DNA of 11,992 nucleotides from an uncultured Anaerolineales bacterium (lineage in GTDB: Bacteria > Chloroflexota > Anaerolineae > Anaerolineales > Villigracilaceae): assembly GCA_938008865.1 (NCBI GenBank), contig CALLJA010000369.1, positions 1-11,992 on the forward strand. Reading direction: 5' to 3'. Below are positions 6,225 to 11,992 of this stretch, one piece after another. The position numbers and the translations under genes are program-made. A model generated the notes under the pieces. It was given only the letters and a program-made list of their open reading frames with translations, searched no databases and was not told the origin of the DNA. How positions within the stretch are numbered: position 1 is the first letter of the stretch; each line of letters opens with the position of its first letter.

Positions 6225-8102
6225 CTGGACACCAAACATATCACGCAGCCCCTCGGCGACGGCAACGAGCCCCCCCGCCGGCAATTACAGTCTGGCACCA
6301 CGCTCGTACGGCGCTATCACATCCAGGATGTGATCGGCGTCGGCGGCATGGGGTCGGTCTATCGCGCCCGCGACCTGCACTTCCCAAACGTGGTCAAACT
6401 GGTGGCCGTCAAAGAGATGGTCAACATGGCGCCCGATCCGCTGGTGCGCAAGACCATCGTGCAGAACTTCGAGCGCGAAGCCAACCTGCTGGCCACGCTC
6501 AACCATCCCTCCATCCCGCGCATTTACGATTACTTCACAGAGGACGACCGCTCCTACCTGGTGCTGGAATTCATCCACGGCAAGGACATGGAAGCGATCA
6601 TCAACGACACCAACGGATTCCTGCCCGAGGACCAGGTGCTAAGCTGGGGCATCAGCCTGTGCGACGTGCTGACCTACCTGCACGGCCACAAACCCGACCC
6701 GATCATCTTCCGCGATATGAAACCCTCCAACGTGATGATCAACCATAACGGCGACGTGGTGCTGGTGGACTTTGGCATCGCCAAGACCTTCCAGAGCGGC
6801 ATCAAGGGCACGATGATCGGCACCGAGGGCTATTCGCCGCCCGAGCAGTATCGCGGCGAGGCCACCCCGTTGGCCGATATCTACTCGCTGGGCGCCACAA
6901 TGCACCACGCCCTCACCCGCCGCGACCCGCGCCTGGAGCCGCCGTTCTCGTTCGCCGAGCGCCCCATCCGCCGCATCAACCCGAACGTCTCGCCCGAACT
7001 GGAACTGGTCATCAACACCAGCCTGCAATACAACCCGGGGGAGCGCTTCCCGAACACCAGTGAGATGAAAGACGCCCTGATGGGCGTGGCCCGCAAGACC
7101 GGCGCGCTCTCGAAGATCACCACCGCCCTGCCGGTTCAATCCAGCGCGATCAAACCGTTGTGGTCCTTCAAATGCGAGGACGAGATCCGCGGCACGCCGA
7201 CCCTGCACCAGGGTTCGCTGTTCGTCGGCTGCTACGACAACAACATGTACGCCATCAACGCCGCGGATGGACAGTTCCAGTGGAAGTACGCCACCGACGG
7301 CGGCGTCGTCTCGCGCCCGGCCGCCTACGAGGGCAACATCTACCTTGGCTCGGAAGACCAGCGCCTGCATGTGGTCAGCCTGCGCTCGGGCAAGGTCACC
7401 TGGACTTATTACACCAACGGCAAGATCCGCTCCTCGCCACGCATTGCAGAGGGGCACATCTTCGTCGGCTCGGACGACCAGTACCTGCACGCTGTCAACC
7501 TGAATACCGGACGGGCAGCTTGGAAGTTTGAGGCTGCCGAGGCCGTGCGCTCCACACCCTACGTGGCCAACGAGCTGGTCTACGTCGGCGCGGAAAGCGG
7601 CGACTTCTACGCCGTCGACTTCCGCGGCACGATGAAATGGCGCTTCCAGGCCAAGCGCGCCATCACATCCTCACCCATGGTCAAGGGGCAGGCAGTGTAT
7701 TTCACATCGCTGGACGGGACGCTCTACGCGCTGGACGCCAAGAACGGCTGGCCGCTGTGGCGCTTCCGCCTGGGCAAGGGCTCGATCTCCTCGCCCGCTG
7801 TGGCAGACGATTACATCTTTGCCGGCGCCGCCGACGGGTTCCTGTACTGTGTGGACATGCGCACCTCGAAGGAGGTCTGGCGCTTCCGCACCGAGAATCA
7901 GATCAGCAGTTCGCCCACCATCTACAAGGATTCGATCTACTTCGGCTCGGTCGATAACAACCTGTACTGCCTGGAATATCGTTCCGGCCGCCTGCGCTGG
8001 AAGTTCGAGACCAAAGGCCCGATCACCGGCTCGCCTCTGGCCTTTGACGACATCGTTTATATCGGCTCGACCGATCACACCATCTACGCCCTGCTCGCCT
8101 GA
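6225..8102 (+). CDS. Ser/Thr protein kinase fused to an eight-repeat PQQ-like beta-propeller
   Basis: The protein has 625 residues. Residues about 31-290 are a Hanks-type kinase: glycine loop GVGGMGSV (38-45), K63 in AVKE, conserved glutamate near 83-85, catalytic FRDMKPSN (162-169) with F in place of the usual H of HRD, DFG at 182-184 and SPPEQY (204-209). Residues 311-625 hold eight consecutive repeats of 39-40 residues (beginning near 311, 351, 391, 431, 470, 510, 550 and 590), each with W-x-F, S-x-P and YxG-D-LYA elements, as in PQQ/BamB-type propellers. No membrane helix is seen, so both parts should be cytoplasmic, a layout known from Streptomyces AfsK. The start is the CTG at 6225, six bases after AGGAG; the TTG at 6159 lies in the promoter and no in-frame ATG or GTG suits. 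The PP2C gene follows after 16 bases. Confidence 0.9.
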   Translation: MDTKHITQPLGDGNEPPRRQLQSGTTLVRRYHIQDVIGVGGMGSVYRARDLHFPNVVKLVAVKEMVNMAPDPLVRKTIVQNFEREANLLATLNHPSIPRIYDYFTEDDRSYLVLEFIHGKDMEAIINDTNGFLPEDQVLSWGISLCDVLTYLHGHKPDPIIFRDMKPSNVMINHNGDVVLVDFGIAKTFQSGIKGTMIGTEGYSPPEQYRGEATPLADIYSLGATMHHALTRRDPRLEPPFSFAERPIRRINPNVSPELELVINTSLQYNPGERFPNTSEMKDALMGVARKTGALSKITTALPVQSSAIKPLWSFKCEDEIRGTPTLHQGSLFVGCYDNNMYAINAADGQFQWKYATDGGVVSRPAAYEGNIYLGSEDQRLHVVSLRSGKVTWTYYTNGKIRSSPRIAEGHIFVGSDDQYLHAVNLNTGRAAWKFEAAEAVRSTPYVANELVYVGAESGDFYAVDFRGTMKWRFQAKRAITSSPMVKGQAVYFTSLDGTLYALDAKNGWPLWRFRLGKGSISSPAVADDYIFAGAADGFLYCVDMRTSKEVWRFRTENQISSSPTIYKDSIYFGSVDNNLYCLEYRSGRLRWKFETKGPITGSPLAFDDIVYIGSTDHTIYALLA

Positions 8103-8118
8103 GCGCGAAGGAGACCCT

Positions 8119-9030
8119 GTGTTTGAATCTATCCGCAATTTTTTTCGCCGCAAGGAACCGCAGCGCGAACCGGTCGTGATGGATGGCGCCACCACTGCGC
8201 CCCTTACCGACCACCAGATCCAGTCGATCCTCCAGAACCAGAGCCCGCGTTATGAGATCCAGCAGTTGATCTCCGCCAGCGGACAGTCAGTAGGCAAACA
8301 GCGCGAACATAACGAGGACAGTCTGTTGGCCATCACGGCCACCATCGCAGGCAATGCCGGTAACATCCCCTTTGGTCTGTACATCGTGGCCGACGGCATG
8401 GGCGGCCACCAATTCGGCGAGGTGGCCAGCAACGCCGCCATCCGCATCATCGCCGGGCACGTCATGCGTAGTTTCCACTCGTACCTGTTCAACCTGCCCA
8501 CCCAGCCCATGCAGGACCCCCTGCAGGAGATCATGGAGACCGCCATCAAGGACGCCCACCGCTTCGTGCAGCGCGAGGCGCCCGGCAGCGGCACCACAGT
8601 CACCGCCGCGCTGGTACTCGGCCAGCAGGTGACCATTGCCCATGTGGGCGACAGCCGCGCCTACGCCGTCTATCCCGACGGCCGCATCCAGGCCATCACC
8701 CGCGACCATAGCCTGGTCAAGCGTCTGGAGGAACTCGGCCACTTGAGCCCGGACGAGGCCGCCAACTTCCCGCACCGCAATGTGCTCATCCGCGCGCTCG
8801 GCCAGGGCGAAACCCTCGAAGCCGACGTGTTTACCGTGTCCTTCCCCCAACCAGGCTATCTGATGTTGTGCAGCGACGGGTTGTGGGGCGTGGTCACCGA
8901 ACCAGACCTCTATCGCGCCGTGACCGAAGCGCCCAACCTGCAGCGTGCCTGCCAGAACCTGGTCGAAGCCGCCAACCTAGCCGGCGGCCCCGACAACATC
9001 AGCGTGGTCCTGACGCAATTGATCGGATAG
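8119..9030 (+). CDS. PP2C-family Ser/Thr protein phosphatase
   Basis: The product is a 303-residue metal-dependent phosphatase that should reverse phosphorylation by the upstream kinase. Motifs: R62-EHNED67, VADGMGGH (90-97, metal-binding D92), GSGTT (157-160), AHVGDSRAY (174-182), TRDHSLV (194-200), CSDGLWG (251-257, D253) and GGPDNIS (289-295, D292). All metal ligands are intact. The first 50 residues are a basic, low-complexity N-terminal stretch, and no membrane helix is present, so the enzyme is cytoplasmic. The longer upstream frame overlaps the propeller coding and is rejected. The GTG at 8119 has AAGGAG (8108-8113) five bases away and lies 16 bases after the kinase stop. The J-VWA gene begins 1 base after its stop, so the genes are almost certainly co-expressed. 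Confidence 0.96.
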   Translation: MFESIRNFFRRKEPQREPVVMDGATTAPLTDHQIQSILQNQSPRYEIQQLISASGQSVGKQREHNEDSLLAITATIAGNAGNIPFGLYIVADGMGGHQFGEVASNAAIRIIAGHVMRSFHSYLFNLPTQPMQDPLQEIMETAIKDAHRFVQREAPGSGTTVTAALVLGQQVTIAHVGDSRAYAVYPDGRIQAITRDHSLVKRLEELGHLSPDEAANFPHRNVLIRALGQGETLEADVFTVSFPQPGYLMLCSDGLWGVVTEPDLYRAVTEAPNLQRACQNLVEAANLAGGPDNISVVLTQLIG

Positions 9031-9031
9031 C

Positions 9032-10513
9032 ATGTCAGCGAAACAGTCCGACTACTACGCCGTTCTGGGTGTCTTGCGGGATGCCTCCCTCGAAGAGATC
9101 AAACGCGCCTACTTCGAGGCCGCGCAGCGCCTGCACCCCGATAAGAACAAGGCGCCCGGTGAGACGGAACTGTTTCTCGAAATCCAGCAGGCGTACGAGG
9201 TGCTGGCTAACCCCAAACGCCGCGCCCAATACGACGCCACCCTACCCGCAGCCGAACCCGTCCAAACCGTCGTCCAACACAAACTATACTTCAGTCGCCC
9301 CAACCTAGTGCGGCTGAGCGAACCGCAACTGCTCTACGCCCTGATCGAGGTTGAGCCGCACGAGAGGGAGGGCCGCATCCCTGCGCCGCCCCTCAACGTG
9401 GCACTGGTGCTCGACCGTTCCACCTCCATGCAGGGCGGCAAAATGGACATGGTCAAGGCGGCGGCCACGCAACTCCTGCGCGGTTTGCGGCCCGAAGACA
9501 TCTTGAGCGTAATCGTGTTCAGCGACAGGGCCGAAGTCGTCATCCCGGCCGCCTTCCAACGCGACCGCAACAAAATGGAGTCGCGCATCCAAATGATGCA
9601 GCCCGGCGGGGCCACCGAGATCTTCCAAGGCCTGGAGGCGGGCTTTAACGAGGTCAAACGCGGCCTGGACCCCTCGCGGGTCAACCACATCATTCTGCTC
9701 ACCGACGGTCAAACCTACGGCGACGAACAAGCCTGCCTCGACCTGGCTGCCGAAGCCGCCAAACAAAATATCGGCATCAGCGGCATGGGCATCGGCGCCG
9801 ACTGGAACGACATTTTCCTGGATGCGCTTGCCAGCCGCACCGGCGGCAACAGCGCCTACATCGCCCAGCCGCAGGACGTGCAGCGCATCCTGGTCGAAAA
9901 GTTCAAGGCCCTGGCCAACACCTTTGCCGACGAGGTCATCCTGAACCATACCTCGCAGGAAGGCGTGCGGTTGAACTATGCCTTCCGCATCCAGCCTGAA
10001 GGCGGCCCGGTAGCCCTCGACAACCCGATGAAACTCGGCCCGATCCTGCAGGACGTGCCGCTCAACGTTCTGCTGGAATTCATCGTCGAGCCTTCGGCCT
10101 TGCAGGAGGAAGCGGTTACAATATTGGGCGGAACGCTCAAAGTGTCGATTGCCGCCCGCCCCCAGCCGGTCCCGCCCATCCGCGTCAACCTCACGCGCGC
10201 CGTCGAGACAGAGGCCGCCGCCGACCCGCCGCCCACCAAGATCCTGAGCGCCCTCTCGCGGTTGACACTCTACCGCTTGCAGGAAAAGGCCCGCTCGGAG
10301 GCCGAGGCCGGTCACATCGATTCTGCCACCCGCCACCTCAAGAACCTGGCGGCGCACCTGCTCTCGCAGGGCGAACAGGGACTAGCCCGCACCGCCCTGC
10401 TCGAAGCCGACAGCCTGGAACGCACACAAACCTGGGGCGCCGAACGCTCCAAGGAGATCAAGTATCGCACCCGCGCCCTGCTTCTTTCCGGTGCGAAGGA
10501 GAAGTCATCATGA
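9032..10513 (+). CDS. J-domain / von Willebrand factor A fusion protein
   Basis: The protein has 493 residues. Residues 6-70 are a J domain (DYYAVLGVLRDASLEEIKRAY) with an intact HPD at 35-37, the tripeptide that stimulates Hsp70 ATPase. After a linker and a beta-rich segment (80-118), residues about 121-290 are a VWA domain with a full MIDAS metal site: DRSTS at 128-132, T195 in GGATE, and D225 in LLTDGQ. Residues 300-390 form a beta-sandwich-like region and 404-490 a helical region. There is no glycine-rich or zinc-finger region of canonical DnaJ, no signal peptide and no membrane helix. It probably recruits Hsp70 to a VWA-bound partner or kinase client. It starts 1 base after the PP2C stop without a clear ribosome binding site (coupled), and its TGA overlaps the next ATG. 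Confidence 0.93.
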   Translation: MSAKQSDYYAVLGVLRDASLEEIKRAYFEAAQRLHPDKNKAPGETELFLEIQQAYEVLANPKRRAQYDATLPAAEPVQTVVQHKLYFSRPNLVRLSEPQLLYALIEVEPHEREGRIPAPPLNVALVLDRSTSMQGGKMDMVKAAATQLLRGLRPEDILSVIVFSDRAEVVIPAAFQRDRNKMESRIQMMQPGGATEIFQGLEAGFNEVKRGLDPSRVNHIILLTDGQTYGDEQACLDLAAEAAKQNIGISGMGIGADWNDIFLDALASRTGGNSAYIAQPQDVQRILVEKFKALANTFADEVILNHTSQEGVRLNYAFRIQPEGGPVALDNPMKLGPILQDVPLNVLLEFIVEPSALQEEAVTILGGTLKVSIAARPQPVPPIRVNLTRAVETEAAADPPPTKILSALSRLTLYRLQEKARSEAEAGHIDSATRHLKNLAAHLLSQGEQGLARTALLEADSLERTQTWGAERSKEIKYRTRALLLSGAKEKSS

Positions 10514-11031
10514 TCATCTGCCCGAATTGCCGCCACAACAATATGACCGGGGCCATGTTCTGCAGCGAATGCGGCGCCCACTTGATCGCGTCTGATAACC
10601 TGGTGACGCAGAGCATCACCCCCGATCAGGCCGACGTGGAAGAGGCCGCCTCGCACCCGCCCATCACTGGCGTCCACCGCACGGCTGGCAGCAAACTCGA
10701 TACCTGGGGCACCCTGCACCTGCTGGAGACGGGCCAGATGCTCCCACTCTCCGACCGCAATGAGTTCACCCTTGGGCGCATCAGCGATGGGCAGCCGATC
10801 ATGCCCGACATCGACCTCTCGCCCTACCATGCCTACGCCAATGGTGTCTCACGCCTGCATGCCGTGGTCAAACGCAACGACGAGAAGATCCACCTGATGG
10901 ACCTTGGCTCCTCGAACGGAACCTACCTGAACGGCAAGCGCATCCCGTCCAACGTCGAACATCCCCTGCGCCATGGCGACGTGGTCATGCTCGGGAAACT
11001 CAAGATCCAGATCCTGCTCAAGAGTCTGTAA
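10510..11031 (+). CDS. zinc-ribbon and FHA domain protein
   Basis: This 173-residue protein begins with a zinc ribbon (C4-x2-C7 and C18-x2-C21 in MIICPNCRHNN and MFCSECGAHL). A threonine/serine-bearing linker (residues 28-60) leads to an FHA domain at about 68-170: FTLGR (86-90), SRLHA (114-118) and DLGSSNGTYLNGKRI (131-145), the phosphothreonine-binding core. FHA domains read phosphothreonine, so this is the likely reader of the kinase upstream. Its ATG overlaps the J-VWA stop as ATGA, with AAGGAG eight bases before, so it is translationally coupled. T33 lies before an isoleucine at +3, which suits an FHA-binding site and could support a self-binding switch like that of GarA; that is inference. 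No membrane helix is seen. Confidence 0.95.
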   Translation: MIICPNCRHNNMTGAMFCSECGAHLIASDNLVTQSITPDQADVEEAASHPPITGVHRTAGSKLDTWGTLHLLETGQMLPLSDRNEFTLGRISDGQPIMPDIDLSPYHAYANGVSRLHAVVKRNDEKIHLMDLGSSNGTYLNGKRIPSNVEHPLRHGDVVMLGKLKIQILLKSL

Positions 11032-11052
11032 ACATTACGCGAAAGGAAAGCC

Positions 11053-11295
11053 ATGGCATATCACGTCATCCTCCATGTCGCGGGCGAAGTCTCCATCGCG
11101 GGCGAGATCGAAGAACTCCCCAAACCGTCTGACACCCTGTTGATCGTCAGCAACCCGCGCACCCGCGAGGGCAAGGACCTGCACTACATCGAGCCGAACG
11201 TCAGCAAGGTCATCTGGCCGATCAACAAACTCACGCTGATCGAAGTACTGGAAGGCGAAGAGGAAGAGAAGATCATCGGCTTTGTGAGGGAATGA
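11053..11295 (+). CDS. small conserved-looking protein of unknown function
   Basis: This 80-residue protein starts at an ATG behind AAAGGAAAG, 21 bases after the FHA gene and 2 bases before the response regulator. I do not recognise a family. The sequence alternates short strands and turns (YHVILHVAGEVSIAGEI, DTLLIVSNPRT, KVIWPINKLTLIEVL), suggesting a small beta-barrel, and ends in an acidic EGEEEEK stretch. There is no cysteine pair, signal peptide or membrane helix. Its place between an FHA reader and a response regulator suggests a part in this signalling run, but nothing in the sequence shows what it does. Confidence 0.8.
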   Translation: MAYHVILHVAGEVSIAGEIEELPKPSDTLLIVSNPRTREGKDLHYIEPNVSKVIWPINKLTLIEVLEGEEEEKIIGFVRE

Positions 11296-11297
11296 AC

Positions 11298-11992
11298 ATG
11301 CCCGAAACCTTTGACCGCCGCCGCATCCTTGTGGTGGACGACGAGGAGCGCATGGTGCGCTTCATCCGCATGAACCTGGAACACGACGGCTTCCTGGTGG
11401 CCGAGGCCTTCAACGGCAAGCAGGCCATCAGCAAGATCCGCGATGTGACCCCCGACCTGATCCTGCTCGACGTGATGATGCCCGACCTGGACGGCTTTGA
11501 AGTGTTGGAGACCGTGCGTGAGTTGAGCAACGTGCCCGTCATCATGCTGACCGCCAAGGGCGAAGAGGACGACCGCGTGCGCGGCCTGGAACTCGGCGCC
11601 GACGACTACGTCACCAAGCCGTTCAGCCCGCGCGAACTGGTCAGCCGTGTAAAGGCCGTTCTGCGCCGCACCGAAGCGGCCAGCGGCTCGATGCACGGCC
11701 TAATGGAGATCGACGAGCGCCTGAAGATCGACTTCGACCGCCGCGAGATCTGGCTGGAAGGCAAACTGGTCAAATTACGCCCCACCGAGTATCGCCTGCT
11801 CTTCCACCTGGTGCAGAACGCGGGCTGGGTCGTCTCGCATGACCAATTACTGCAAAAGGTGTGGGGCTACGAGTACCGCGATGAGCCGCATTACGTGCGC
11901 CTATACATCAACTACCTGCGCCAGAAATTGGAAAAAGACCCCGCCAACCCCAAGTACATCCTGACCGAACGCGGCGTGGGATACCGCTTCGT
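11298..11992 (+). CDS. OmpR/PhoB-family response regulator (cut by window end)
   Basis: The frame is open from the ATG at 11298 to the last base, giving 231 codons without a stop; the protein is nearly complete. The receiver domain (residues 8-124) has acidic D14-D15, phosphoacceptor D58 in LLDVMMPDLDG, T85 and K107 in VTKPF. The C-terminal winged-helix (about 136-231) has LRPTEYRLLFHLVQNAGWVV, the recognition region HYVRLYINYLRQKLE and ERGVGYRF at the very end, typical of OmpR/PhoB transcription factors. It is normally switched by a sensor histidine kinase, which would be expected just beyond the window. GAGGG in the end of the preceding gene is its ribosome binding site, 2 bases separating the reading frames. 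Its linkage to the kinase block suggests that Ser/Thr and two-component signalling meet here. Confidence 0.96.
   Translation, partial: MPETFDRRRILVVDDEERMVRFIRMNLEHDGFLVAEAFNGKQAISKIRDVTPDLILLDVMMPDLDGFEVLETVRELSNVPVIMLTAKGEEDDRVRGLELGADDYVTKPFSPRELVSRVKAVLRRTEAASGSMHGLMEIDERLKIDFDRREIWLEGKLVKLRPTEYRLLFHLVQNAGWVVSHDQLLQKVWGYEYRDEPHYVRLYINYLRQKLEKDPANPKYILTERGVGYRF

Noticed and set aside
6202..6333. Short ATG frame ending just inside the kinase gene
   Set aside because: It is in a different frame, about 43 codons, basic and without motif; a leader peptide cannot be excluded but nothing supports it.
6639..7490. 283-residue open frame on the minus strand
   Set aside because: It is antisense to the kinase-propeller gene and shows no recognisable domain.
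7155..8099. Tandem DNA repeat
   Set aside because: The periodicity is in the protein (propeller blades); the DNA copies have diverged and are not near-identical units.
7819..8118. N-terminal extension of the PP2C protein
   Set aside because: It overlaps the propeller coding in another frame; the GTG at 8119 has a strong ribosome binding site.
9305..10357. 350-residue open frame on the minus strand
   Set aside because: It is antisense to the well-supported J-VWA gene; the composition is typical of GC-rich shadow frames.

Overview
The window is GC-rich, densely coded bacterial DNA. Its gene content and protein style suggest a member of the Chloroflexota, most likely an Anaerolineae-type lineage. 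This placement is an inference from family resemblance; no rRNA or tRNA is present to fix it. Thirteen protein genes lie in three blocks and cover nearly everything. No mobile element, CRISPR array or RNA gene is visible.

Block 1 (42-2641, + strand) is a tight four-gene run: a 95-residue unknown protein, a NERD-like protein with a C-terminal membrane anchor, an ALG5-like family 2 glycosyltransferase, and ribonuclease HII. It ends at a strong hairpin whose arms contain the rnhB stop codon and touch the stop codon of the convergent gene.

Block 2 (2667-6029, - strand, read right to left) is a four-gene run: a CBS-like/GAF sensor protein, a metallophosphoesterase, a protein with a ParB/sulfiredoxin-like DGHHR motif and a DUF4032-like tail, and a DapA/NanA-superfamily lyase that lacks the arginine typical of true DapA.

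Block 3 (6225-11992, + strand, running off the window) is the most interesting part. It encodes a Ser/Thr kinase fused to an eight-repeat PQQ-like propeller, a PP2C phosphatase, a J-domain/von Willebrand factor A fusion, a zinc-ribbon/FHA protein, a small unknown protein, and an OmpR/PhoB-type response regulator. The first four supply a writer, an eraser, a candidate client-handling adaptor and a phosphothreonine reader, packed with gaps or overlaps of 1-16 bases. The layout recalls the kinase-phosphatase-VWA triads of tellurite-resistance-type systems and the kinase/phosphatase/FHA sets of type VI secretion. The J-VWA fusion and the propeller kinase make it a distinct arrangement.

Blocks 2 and 3 diverge from a roughly 195-base control region (6030-6224). 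It holds a near-consensus promoter for the kinase (TTGTCA, 17 bases, TATAAT), an overlapping candidate promoter on the other strand, and a perfect 7-bp dyad with a 5-bp spacer (TTTGCAA-N5-TTGCAAA). The kinase promoter lies inside the longest reading frame, so the kinase probably starts at a rare CTG codon at 6225 behind a strong ribosome binding site.
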